Shown: piece after piece, positions 28,402 to 36,388 of the stretch
How positions within the stretch are numbered: position 1 is the first letter of the stretch
How the letters are laid out: every line of letters starts with the position of its first letter
Source: AC-32 sp963813435
GTDB taxonomy: Bacteria > Actinomycetota > Thermoleophilia > Gaiellales > Gaiellaceae
NCBI GenBank assembly: GCA_963813435.1
Contig: CAWEYY010000002.1
Location: forward strand, 558,001 to 622,000
Direction: 5' to 3'
DNA: 64,000 nucleotides
Notes under the pieces: generated by a model
What the model saw: only the letters and a program-made list of their open reading frames with translations
Told to the model about the DNA's origin: nothing
The model's database searches: none
Position numbers and translations under genes: made by a program

Positions 28402-30435
28402 ATGCGGCGATTCACCTCATTTGCGTGCGCGTGTGGGCAGGCGCGACATCGGCTTCTTCGCCGCCTTGGCGAGGAACGCGGCATCGCTCTGGCGATGGCT
28501 CTGGGGATCATGAGCGTCCTGCTGATCTCCGGCTCGACGATCGTCTACTTCTCGAGCGCGAACGCCCGCACGGCCTCCCGCAGCAGCTCCGACCAGAAGG
28601 CCTACGCGCTCGCCGAGGCCGGCATGAACAACGCGCTCTCCGTCCTCGAGAACGCGCTCGACCCGCGCACGAGCACGCTTCTCCCCCAGACAACGGTCAA
28701 CTTCGAGGGCGGCTCGGCCACGTATTCCGGCACCATCGATGCGAACTACCTCTGGTCGATCACCTCGATCGGCTCCGTGCGCAGCCCGACCGGCGCGCTG
28801 AGCAACGTGCGAAGGACGCTCAAGCGGACCGTCCAGGTGCTCGGCCTCAATCAGAGTGCAACCGGCATCGCCTGGAGCCGCTTCTACCAGGACAGCACGG
28901 CCTCGTGCCTCACAATCGACGGCGTCAACTGGCCCGCGCCGGTCTCGACGCGCGGCGACCTCTGTCTCGAGAACGGGGCCACGATCACGGGCTCGACCAC
29001 GACCGTCGACACCGGCGGGAGCGTCATCATCGAGGGCCCCGACACGACGCCGGCGGCGCGCGTTCCGACCGCAGCGTCCGGCTGGACGAACTCGACGAAC
29101 GTCTTCACGAGCAACAGCGTCTACGCGACCAACGCGATCTCGGCCAACTCGAACGGCGCCACGCTCTCGGCGACCGGGTTCGGCTTCTCGGTCCCGTCGA
29201 GCGCGATCATCCGCGGCATCCAGGTCAGCGTGATTCGCAAGGCAACCGCGGCGAACTCGATCCAGGATGCGACCGTCCAGCTCCAGAAGGCGGGCACCGC
29301 GGTCGGGTCGAACAGGGCGATCGCCGGGACCTGGACCACCTCCAACGTCACGCAGAACTATGGGACGACGTCCGATCTCTGGGGCACGACCTGGACCGCG
29401 TCCGACATCAACAACGCGAACTTCGGCCTCAAGTTCACCGCGAAGGCCGGCGCGACCGCGACCACAGCGAATGTCGACTACATCGCGATCACGGTGACGT
29501 ACTCGAACGACACGAGCGCGATCGGCACCTCCGGGTCGCCCATCGCCGAGGTCAACGTCAACGGGACGTGCAAGTACAACGCCAACGCGGCCCACACGCC
29601 GTGCTCCAGCGCCGACAAGGTGTACGCGTCGAACATCTCCTCAGTGGCCAAGAACCTGAGCTTCCCCTCGATCGACTTCACCTACTGGTGGGCGCATGCG
29701 AAGCCCGGCCCGAAGTATCCCTGCACGACCTCGACCGGAACTCCTCCCACCTTCGACAACGACGCGGGCACGACCAGCGCGCCGAACAACAGCATCCCGG
29801 TCAACGGCGAGATGGCCCCGCTCAACGCCGATTACACCTGCAAGGTGATCGAGAACGGTATCCGCGTGGGCGAGCTCTCCTGGAACCACACGACCCACGA
29901 CATGACCATCTACGGCACCGTCTTCGTCGACGGGAACTTCCGTTTCGACAACGACGGCCAGGTCGTCCACTACCACGGCCGCGGGGACATCTTCGCGGGC
30001 GGCGCCGCCGAGATCGACGCGCTCGTCTGCGCTGGCGGCTCTGGGACCACCCTCGCCACGAGCTGTTACGCGGATATGAGCAACTGGGACCCGTCCCAGG
30101 ACATGCTCGTCCTCCTGTCGATGTACACCGGCCAGGCCGAGTACGACCAGGGTGGCTCGACGTGCACCCCGACCGGGACGACCTCCTGTCCCAACGGGTA
30201 CTACGCCTCGGGCTTCCAGGGAGTCCTCTACTCGAGGGGCGACTGCCTGATCCACCAGATGTTCCGCGACAGCGGGCCGGTGATCTGCAACTCGATCACG
30301 CTGCCCAACGAGTCGAACGGAAACCCGACGTACTACTCGTATCCGCAGCTGAGCAACCTCACGGGCGGGCAGAAGTACACGAATCCGGCCGGCGCGTCGT
30401 CGTTCGTGCTCCAAATCAACCCGATGACGGGTTAG
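28402..30435 (+). CDS. PilX-like prepilin/secreted protein
   Basis: A 677-residue protein. Residues about 24-60 (EERGIALAMALGIMSVLLIS and following) form a type IV pilin-like helix preceded by a charged leader, followed by SRSSSDQKAYALAEAGMNNA, typical of PilX N-terminal domains. The large rest is Thr-, Ser- and Asn-rich beta structure with several Cys pairs, such as a surface or adhesin protein would have. No other pilus genes surround it, so assembly machinery must be elsewhere. Codon use is a little less GC-skewed because of the Thr/Asn richness. Confidence 0.8.
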   Translation: MRRFTSFACACGQARHRLLRRLGEERGIALAMALGIMSVLLISGSTIVYFSSANARTASRSSSDQKAYALAEAGMNNALSVLENALDPRTSTLLPQTTVNFEGGSATYSGTIDANYLWSITSIGSVRSPTGALSNVRRTLKRTVQVLGLNQSATGIAWSRFYQDSTASCLTIDGVNWPAPVSTRGDLCLENGATITGSTTTVDTGGSVIIEGPDTTPAARVPTAASGWTNSTNVFTSNSVYATNAISANSNGATLSATGFGFSVPSSAIIRGIQVSVIRKATAANSIQDATVQLQKAGTAVGSNRAIAGTWTTSNVTQNYGTTSDLWGTTWTASDINNANFGLKFTAKAGATATTANVDYIAITVTYSNDTSAIGTSGSPIAEVNVNGTCKYNANAAHTPCSSADKVYASNISSVAKNLSFPSIDFTYWWAHAKPGPKYPCTTSTGTPPTFDNDAGTTSAPNNSIPVNGEMAPLNADYTCKVIENGIRVGELSWNHTTHDMTIYGTVFVDGNFRFDNDGQVVHYHGRGDIFAGGAAEIDALVCAGGSGTTLATSCYADMSNWDPSQDMLVLLSMYTGQAEYDQGGSTCTPTGTTSCPNGYYASGFQGVLYSRGDCLIHQMFRDSGPVICNSITLPNESNGNPTYYSYPQLSNLTGGQKYTNPAGASSFVLQINPMTG

Positions 30436-30448
30436 CCGCTAGCGTGTA

Positions 30449-30486
30449 GGTCGCCGGCAGGCCTTGCCGGTCGGCCGTCGAAGCGG
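30449..30486 (+). repeat. Possible relic of the two-hairpin element
   Basis: GGTCG-CCGGCA, a short loop, TGCCGG-TCGGCC and CGTCGAAGC resemble the second hairpin and following bases of the dispersed element, with wobble or compensated pairs. The first hairpin and the GACCGGTC end are missing, so the assignment is weak. It precedes the ZIP transporter gene. Confidence 0.3.
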
Positions 30487-30495
30487 GGTGGGTTC

Positions 30496-31239
30496 GTGAG
30501 CGCCGGAGTGATCGCCGTCACCTTCGCGGCCCTCGCGACGGCCCTGGCGACCGGGCTCGGCGCGGTGCCCTTCGTATTCGTCCGCGACATGAGCCGTCGC
30601 TGGCTCGGTGTGTCGAACGCGATCGCGGCGGGGATCATGCTCTCCGCCAGCGGCGCGCTGATCGTCGAGGGACTGATCCGGGGAATCCTCCGTGTCCTGG
30701 TGGGCGCTGCGATCGGCGCCGCGTTCATTGCCGTCACTCACCGTGTCCTCGAGGGCCGCGACGACCTTCGCTTCGGCAACCTCACGGCGGGCGACGCGAA
30801 GAAGGCGATCCTGATCGTGACCGTGATGACGCTGCACTCGTTCGCCGAGGGGGTCGGCGTGGGCGTTTCCTACGGCGGCGGGGTCGAGCTCGGGATCGTG
30901 ATCACGATCGCGATCGCGATCCACAACATCCCGGAGGGCCTCGCGATCAGCCTCGTGCTCGTGCCCCGGGGAACGACCGTCCTCTCGGCCGCGGGGTGGA
31001 GTGTCTTCTCCAGCCTTCCTCAGCCCCTGGTCGCCCCATTCGCCTACATGTTCGTGGAGGCGTTTCGGCCCTTCCTGCCCGTCGGCCTGGGCTTTGCCGG
31101 CGGGGCGATGGTCTGGCTCGTGCTCGCCGAGCTGCTCCCCGACGCACGGGCCGAGCTCGACACGCGCTCCCTCGTCCTGTGGCTGGGCGGCTCGCTCGTG
31201 CTCATGTCTGCGCTGCAGGCGATCTTGCTCGGCTACTGA
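30496..31239 (+). CDS. ZIP-family metal transporter
   Basis: A 247-residue membrane protein with about eight helices. Helix IV motif HSFAEGVGVGVSYGG and helix V motif IAIHNIPEGLAISLVL contain the His and Glu residues that form the binuclear metal site in ZIP proteins; both are intact. It probably imports zinc, iron or a similar divalent ion. GTG start. It converges on the P-type ATPase gene with six bases between stops, so two metal or ion transporters lie end to end. Confidence 0.92.
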   Translation: MSAGVIAVTFAALATALATGLGAVPFVFVRDMSRRWLGVSNAIAAGIMLSASGALIVEGLIRGILRVLVGAAIGAAFIAVTHRVLEGRDDLRFGNLTAGDAKKAILIVTVMTLHSFAEGVGVGVSYGGGVELGIVITIAIAIHNIPEGLAISLVLVPRGTTVLSAAGWSVFSSLPQPLVAPFAYMFVEAFRPFLPVGLGFAGGAMVWLVLAELLPDARAELDTRSLVLWLGGSLVLMSALQAILLGY

Positions 31240-31245
31240 ACCGTC

Positions 31246-34074
31246 TTACGGGGAAGCACCGATTCGCCGGCGGTGCCAGCGGCGGAGTTCGTCGGTACCC
31301 CAGACGATCACTGGAAACACGGCCAGCAGGAGCAGATCGGTCGCCGGGAGCGGCCTCGTCCCGAAGACGGCCTGGAATGCCGGCACGTAGAGGAGCGCCG
31401 CCGTGAACACCAGCTCGAACGCGATCCCCCACAGCAGCGCGCGGTTCGACCAGACGCCGACCGAGCGAAGCGAAGCCTTCGACGTGCGCGCCGCGAATGC
31501 GGTCCCCACCTGGCAGGCGACGATCCCGGCGAAGGTCATCGTCGTCGCCTGGAGGTAGACGTGGTGCAGCGAGCTGCCGACGGCCACCGAATCACCCGGC
31601 GACCAGCCGGCGCGGAGGAGGACGAAGAAGAAGCCGCCCATCACGAGCCCGGCCGAGATCCCGCCCATGAAGCCCCAGGCACGGACGAGCAGCTCCCGGC
31701 TGATCACTCCTTCGCGCGGGCTGCGCGGCGGCCGCTCCATCAGGCCGGGCTCCGCCGGCTCCTGGCCCAGGGCAAGCGCGGGCAGGGTCTCGGTGCCCAG
31801 GTCGATCGCCAGGATCTGGAGAACGGTCAGCGGCAACGGCACGGCGCCGCCCGAGAGCGCAAAGACGAGGAACGGTACGACCTCGGGAGTGGCGTGGGCG
31901 AAGATGTAGAGGATGAACTTGCGGACGTTGTCGTAGACGCGGCGTCCAGCCTGCACCGCGACCACGATCGTGGCGAAGTTATCGTCGGTCAACACCAAAG
32001 TCGCCGCCTGGCGCGCGACCTCCGTCCCGCTCTGTCCCATCGCGACGCCGATGTCGGCGCGACGGAGCGCGGGCGCGTCGTTCACCCCGTCGCCGGTCAT
32101 CGCCACGACCTCGCCCTCGTCGCGCAGCGCGTCCGCGATCCGGAGCTTCGCTTCGGGTGAGCTGCGCGCGAACACGAGCGCGGGCTCGGTGCGGAGCAGC
32201 TCGCCGAGAGCCGCGTCGCTCAGACGGTCGAGCTCCCGGCCCGTGACCAGCCGGACGCCGTCGCCGACGATCCCGACCCTCCGGGCGATCGCGACTGCGG
32301 TCGGGCCTGCGTCGCCCGTGATCACAACGACGCGAATGCCCGCGCCGTAGCAGCGCGCGACGGCCTCGGCCACCTCGGGGCGCGGCGGGTCGAAGAGGGC
32401 GACGAGCCCGAGGAAGACGAGGTTGCGCTCGACGTCCTCGCGCTCCTCCGGGAGCGGAGTGCCGGCGGGCAGACGCGCCGTGGCCGCCGCGAGGATCCGC
32501 AACCCCTCCCCCGCCCAGCGCTCGCTGCGATCGAGGATCGACTTCCGCTCGTCGGCGGAGAGCGGCCGCTCCGCTCCGTCGGTGCCGAGAATCAGCTCGC
32601 AACGATCGAGCGCCTCCTCCGGCGCTCCTTTCACGTGGACGTACAGGCCGTCAGGCCGCTCGTCGATCGTGGACATCAGCCTCCGCTCCGCATCGAAGTG
32701 GAACTCCTTCTTTCGCCCGGACTCGCGCGTTGCGAGCGTGACGTCGGCTCCGAGGAGCGCTGCGGCCCTGAGCAGCGCAAGCTCGGTCGGATCGCCCGCA
32801 TCGGGACCGAGCTCCGCGTTGTTGCACGCCGCGAGCGCCTGCGCGAGCCTCTCTAGCGGAGCCGGGACACGTGAGGGTGCGGCTGAGGCATCGCTTGCGA
32901 TGCCGGCATCAGGACGCGCGGGCTCTGCCTGTGCGTCCGTCTGAAATGACCGGTCGAAACGAGCGAGCTCATCCGAAGCCGCCACTGAGAACTCGCCGGC
33001 ATCCGTCCAGACCGCTGTCGCCTGCATGCGGTTCTCGGTCAGCGTCCCCGTCTTGTCCGTGCAGATGACCGTCGTCGAGCCGAGCGTCTCGACCGCGCTC
33101 AGCCGCTTGACGAGGGCTCCCGAGCGCGCAAGCGCGCGGACGCCGACCGCCAGCGCAAGGGTGATCGTGGGCAGCAAGCCCTCCGGCACGTTGGCGACGA
33201 TGAGGCCGATCGCGAACGTGAGCGCGTCGGCTGGAGGAAGCCCGGCGACGAGCGCCCCGAGCGGGAAGAAGACGAAGCCGGCCGCAACGGAGACACCAGC
33301 GATCAGCCAGGCCACCCGCTTGACCTGAACCTCGAGGGGACTCTCCTCGCGTCGGACCCGCTGCGAGAGCGCCGCGATCCTCCCGAGCTCCGTGCGCATC
33401 CCGGTCGCGACCACAACGGCCCGCGCCTCCCCGCCGATGCAGGCGCTGCCGCTGAAGACGAGGTCGCGCGCCTCCAGGGGCGGAGCCTGCGCGTCGACGA
33501 ACTCCGCCGAGCGCGAGACCGGGACCGACTCGCCTGTCAGCGTGGAGACATCGACCTCGATCGCGCCCTCGAGCAGCCGTGCGTCGGCCGAGATGCGGTC
33601 GCCCTCGGCAAGCAGAAGGATGTCGCCAGGCACGAGCAGTCGCGCCTCGATCACGGTGCGCCCGCCGTCGCGGAGGACGCTCGCGTGCGGCGGCAGGTAG
33701 CTCTCGAGCGCCTCCACGGCGCGCTCGGCCTGACGCTCCTGCAGGAAGGCAAACGCCGCGTTCAGGAGGATGACGCCGACGATCGCAGCCGCCAGCACGG
33801 CCGTGCCTGCAACCAGGGCCAGCAGGGCCGCGACCCAGAGGAGGAGCGCGAGTGGATGCGTCAGCTGGCGGGCCACCTCGCCGGGCCACCGCCGGCCGGA
33901 GGGACGGGCTAGCTGGTTGGAACCCTCGGTGAGCAGTCGCCGCTCGGCCTCGCGGCTCGACAGGCCCTCGGGGGTCGTCCGGAGATGTCGCAGCAGCAGG
34001 TCGGCAGGCTCGTGCAGCTCGAGGGTGGGGTCTCCGGAGTCGACTGCGGCACGGCCGTTCGTCTGTTGAGCCAT
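31246..34074 (-). CDS. P2-type cation-transporting ATPase with an element-encoded insert
   Basis: A 942-residue ion pump. It has the cation ATPase N-terminal domain, the actuator TGES (STLTGESVPV), phosphorylation site VICTDKTGTLTENRM near residue 338, the hinge GDGVNDAPAL and a C-terminal six-helix domain with the usual P2 ending. The ion is probably Ca2+, or H+/Na+; the sequence does not settle it. Residues about 374-398 (FQTDAQAEPARPDAGIASDA and around) are encoded by a copy of the two-hairpin repeat inserted in frame in the loop before LERLAQALAACNNAELG. ATG 34074 is preferred over a TTG at 34143. Confidence 0.93.
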   Translation of the reverse strand: MAQQTNGRAAVDSGDPTLELHEPADLLLRHLRTTPEGLSSREAERRLLTEGSNQLARPSGRRWPGEVARQLTHPLALLLWVAALLALVAGTAVLAAAIVGVILLNAAFAFLQERQAERAVEALESYLPPHASVLRDGGRTVIEARLLVPGDILLLAEGDRISADARLLEGAIEVDVSTLTGESVPVSRSAEFVDAQAPPLEARDLVFSGSACIGGEARAVVVATGMRTELGRIAALSQRVRREESPLEVQVKRVAWLIAGVSVAAGFVFFPLGALVAGLPPADALTFAIGLIVANVPEGLLPTITLALAVGVRALARSGALVKRLSAVETLGSTTVICTDKTGTLTENRMQATAVWTDAGEFSVAASDELARFDRSFQTDAQAEPARPDAGIASDASAAPSRVPAPLERLAQALAACNNAELGPDAGDPTELALLRAAALLGADVTLATRESGRKKEFHFDAERRLMSTIDERPDGLYVHVKGAPEEALDRCELILGTDGAERPLSADERKSILDRSERWAGEGLRILAAATARLPAGTPLPEEREDVERNLVFLGLVALFDPPRPEVAEAVARCYGAGIRVVVITGDAGPTAVAIARRVGIVGDGVRLVTGRELDRLSDAALGELLRTEPALVFARSSPEAKLRIADALRDEGEVVAMTGDGVNDAPALRRADIGVAMGQSGTEVARQAATLVLTDDNFATIVVAVQAGRRVYDNVRKFILYIFAHATPEVVPFLVFALSGGAVPLPLTVLQILAIDLGTETLPALALGQEPAEPGLMERPPRSPREGVISRELLVRAWGFMGGISAGLVMGGFFFVLLRAGWSPGDSVAVGSSLHHVYLQATTMTFAGIVACQVGTAFAARTSKASLRSVGVWSNRALLWGIAFELVFTAALLYVPAFQAVFGTRPLPATDLLLLAVFPVIVWGTDELRRWHRRRIGASP
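32883..32955 (-). repeat. Two-hairpin dispersed element inserted in frame in the ATPase gene
   Basis: On the plus strand: CTGAGGCATCGC-TT-GCGATGCC (perfect first stem), then GGACGCGC-GGGC/GCCT-GTGCGTCC, then GTCTGAAAT and GACCGGTC. Aligned without gaps to the 56134 copy (reverse strand), I count about 56 of 73 identical bases. The first stem (GGCATCGC/GCGATGCC) and the second (GGACG/CGTCC) differ from other copies by paired changes. The frame it takes contains no stop. Confidence 0.8.
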
Positions 34075-34141
34075 CGCGTCCAGATCGTGTCGGCGCGGCC
34101 CATCCCGTCCATCGGGAGCACCGCGGATCACGGCTGCGCGC

Positions 34142-34160
34142 AACTACCGAATCCGTAGTT
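34142..34160. other. Inverted repeat upstream of the universal stress protein
   Basis: AACTAC, a seven-base spacer, GTAGTT: a perfect six-base inverted repeat in the gap between the divergent ATPase and stress-protein genes. It could be an operator for either; nothing else supports this. Confidence 0.35.
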
Positions 34161-34244
34161 AGCCGAGCCGGGGATCGGCGAGCGGCCCGATGCCCCGGCC
34201 ACGACACGCGAGAACGATGGGCGCAACACGACGAGGAGGACCCG

Positions 34245-34697
34245 ATGAAAACAATCGTGATCGCAACCGACGGCTCGCCCTCGGCGCAGGAGGCAGTCGA
34301 GCTCGGGCTCGACCTCGCCGCCGAGCAGAAGGCCGACGCCGTGCTCGTGCACGTCGCCCCCGCGGTCGACCTGCTCCCCACGACCGGCTTCGGGATGTCT
34401 GCGGCGCAGCAGCACGAGCTGACCGACGAGGACCGGCGCTCGCTCGAGGACGCGAAGGCGCTCGCGACGGAACTCGGCGTCGAGGCAACGACGGAGCTCC
34501 TGGTCGGCAACGCGGTCGACGAGATCGTCGCCTACGCGGACTCGGTCGACGCCGACCTGATCGTCATCGGCTCCCGCGGCCACGGCGCCATCGCCGGCGC
34601 GCTGCTCGGCAGCGTCTCGCTCGGGGTGCTGCACGAGGCGCGGCGGCCGGTGCTGGTCGTCCGCGGTACACAGGTTCGCACGCCGGTCACTACGTGA
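34245..34697 (+). CDS. Universal stress protein (UspA family)
   Basis: A 150-residue single-domain Usp. MKTIVIATDGSPSAQEAVEL opens the fold, and the ATP-binding signature GSRGHGAIAGALLGSVS (G-2x-G-9x-G-S) is intact, so it is expected to bind ATP. AGGAGGACCC lies just before the ATG. Divergent from the P-type ATPase; it likely serves general stress survival. Confidence 0.94.
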   Translation: MKTIVIATDGSPSAQEAVELGLDLAAEQKADAVLVHVAPAVDLLPTTGFGMSAAQQHELTDEDRRSLEDAKALATELGVEATTELLVGNAVDEIVAYADSVDADLIVIGSRGHGAIAGALLGSVSLGVLHEARRPVLVVRGTQVRTPVTT

Positions 34698-34815
34698 AAT
34701 CCCGCAGAGCGAGCGGGGAATTCCCGCGCGGACGTTCCGCGCCGGCCCGGATGGAGCAGAAGTCCCGCCGAATACACTCCGGCAAGAAGAACGGACGCGA
34801 CGGAAGGAGGAACAG

Positions 34816-35538
34816 ATGCGCAAGGTTTTGGAAATCGGAGGTGTGATCGCGGCGATCGTCCTGATCGCATTCGGCATCGGTGCGATCGTGATGGGCTTCA
34901 GCGGGCAGTCGACGGTCAACGACAGCCTCAAGCAGGAGCAGATCACCGGCTCGCCCGACATGACCCCGGCGGCCATCGCCGGCGAGGTCAAGGCGGCGAA
35001 GACCGCGCAGTCGCAGCTCGTCTCGAAGCTGCAGGCGGCGGGCGTGAAGATCACGCCGGCGCCGATCGACACGCCGAGCTGCTCGATCGCGGGCAAGCAG
35101 GTCACGAACGGCGACCAGGCTCGCTGCTTCGCGGAGTACATGCGGATCCACACGTTCGGCGCCACCTCGGGCCTGACGTACTCGCAGATGGGCCGCTCCA
35201 TCGCGAAGCCCGACACGCCGTTGAAGTTCACGGACGGCCTCGGCGCAACGAGCGACCCGACCTACGCACTGACCGACCCGAAGACCCAGCAGCCCGTCAG
35301 CAACGGACGGCGTGACATCTGGGTCACCTACACCGCACTGACGACCGCGCTCAACTCGAGCTACATGGCGTCACGGCTCTCGGTGTTCGGGATCGTCGTC
35401 GGCGTGGCACTGCTGCTCGCCGGCATCGGCTTCGGGATCCTCGCGCTCATGGGCGCGCTGGAGAGCCCGGAGATGGCCTTTGGCCACAAGCCGAAGGAGG
35501 CCGCACCCGCGCCCCCGGAGGTCGCGGCCAAGGCCTAG
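34816..35538 (+). CDS. Two-helix membrane protein, function unknown
   Basis: A 240-residue protein with an N-terminal helix (IGGVIAAIVLIAFGIGAIVMG), an extracytoplasmic domain of about 150 residues with two Cys (PSCSIAG, QARCFAEYM) likely in a disulfide, and a second helix (VFGIVVGVALLLAGIGFGIL) followed by a proline/alanine-rich tail. AAGGAGGAACAG precedes the ATG. I do not recognise the domain. A strong pair of hairpins follows the stop. Confidence 0.8.
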   Translation: MRKVLEIGGVIAAIVLIAFGIGAIVMGFSGQSTVNDSLKQEQITGSPDMTPAAIAGEVKAAKTAQSQLVSKLQAAGVKITPAPIDTPSCSIAGKQVTNGDQARCFAEYMRIHTFGATSGLTYSQMGRSIAKPDTPLKFTDGLGATSDPTYALTDPKTQQPVSNGRRDIWVTYTALTTALNSSYMASRLSVFGIVVGVALLLAGIGFGILALMGALESPEMAFGHKPKEAAPAPPEVAAKA

Positions 35539-35558
35539 ACGGAATCCTTCCGTCGCGC

Positions 35559-35621
35559 GGAGGGGCCGCGCCTGCGCGGCCCCTCCATCCCCAGCAGAAG
35601 GCCGCCTCGGGCGGCCTTCTT
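35559..35621 (+). terminator. Tandem hairpin terminator
   Basis: Two strong stems follow the membrane-protein stop: GGAGGGGCCGCGC pairing with GCGCGGCCCCTCC region at 35559-35586, and AGAAGGCCGC/GCGGCCTTCT at 35596-35620 followed by TTCGC. The second is a near-standard intrinsic terminator with a poor T run, usable from both sides between convergent genes. Confidence 0.7.
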
Positions 35622-35690
35622 CGCACATGCGGCGATCTCGGCCGATTGCCGGCTTTCCAAGCGACGGTGTAACCCACTCAAGCCCGGAAG

Positions 35691-35749
35691 GCGGTCGCTT
35701 GCGACGCCGTTCAAGAGGCCGCGCCGGCTTGGCCGGTGCGGCCGTCTTA
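35691..35749 (-). repeat. Two-hairpin dispersed element, truncated copy
   Basis: On the plus strand: GCGGTCGC-TT-GCGACGCC, then GGCCGCGCCGGC-TT-GGCCGGTGCGGCC-type second stem (paired changes relative to other copies), ending GTCTTA. The TTA read on the minus strand is the TAA stop of the NarL-type regulator. The GACCGGTC end is missing. Confidence 0.7.
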
Positions 35750-36388
35750 CTTCTCGAGGAGCCCCAGGTCGAGGGCGTAGCGGACGAGCTCGGCGCGGCT
35801 CGAGAGGCGGAGCTTCTGCATGATGTGCGCGCGGTGCGTCTCGGCCGTGCGCACCGAGATGAAGAGCTGCTTGGCGATCTCCTGGTTGGTGTGCCCAAGC
35901 GCGAGGAGGCGCAGCACCTCCCGCTCGCGGTCGGAGAGCGGATCCTCCTCGGCCCGCCTGCGCTCCTCGGTCTCCGCCGCGACGAGCCGCGCGCCGAGCT
36001 CCGGGTGGACGTAGCGCCCGCCTCCCGCGACCTCCACGATCGCGGTCACGAGCTCCGAGTCGGCCGCCTCCTTGAGGACGTAGCCGCTCGCGCCCGCCGA
36101 GAACGCCTCGCGCACGTAGCGCGGGTCGTCCTGCATCGACAGCACGAGCACCTTCAGATCCGGGGTCTCGTGCAGCAACTGGGGGACGACCTCGAGCCCG
36201 CTCTGGTCGGGCATCACGACATCCAGCAGAACGACGTCGGGCTTGAGCGAGCGCGCCTCGAAGACCGCCTCGCGAGCGCTTCCGGCCTCGCCGACGGCCT
36301 CGAGCTCCGGCTCGGCGTCGATCAGGAGCTTGAGCCCGGCGCGGACGACCGCATGGTCGTCGACGATCAGGATCTTCGTCTTGCTCAT
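35747..36388 (-). CDS. NarL/FixJ-family response regulator
   Basis: A 213-residue regulator: receiver (ILIVDDHAVVRAGLKLLI, phospho-Asp in VVLLDVVMPDQSG, Lys in GYVLKEAADSELV) and LuxR-type helix-turn-helix (LSDREREVLRLLALGHTNQE, LFISVRTAETHRAHIMQKL). Its ATG overlaps the stop of the GAF kinase gene by four bases, so the two form a two-component pair. The stop codon lies in a repeat element. Confidence 0.96.
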   Translation of the reverse strand: MSKTKILIVDDHAVVRAGLKLLIDAEPELEAVGEAGSAREAVFEARSLKPDVVLLDVVMPDQSGLEVVPQLLHETPDLKVLVLSMQDDPRYVREAFSAGASGYVLKEAADSELVTAIVEVAGGGRYVHPELGARLVAAETEERRRAEEDPLSDREREVLRLLALGHTNQEIAKQLFISVRTAETHRAHIMQKLRLSSRAELVRYALDLGLLEK

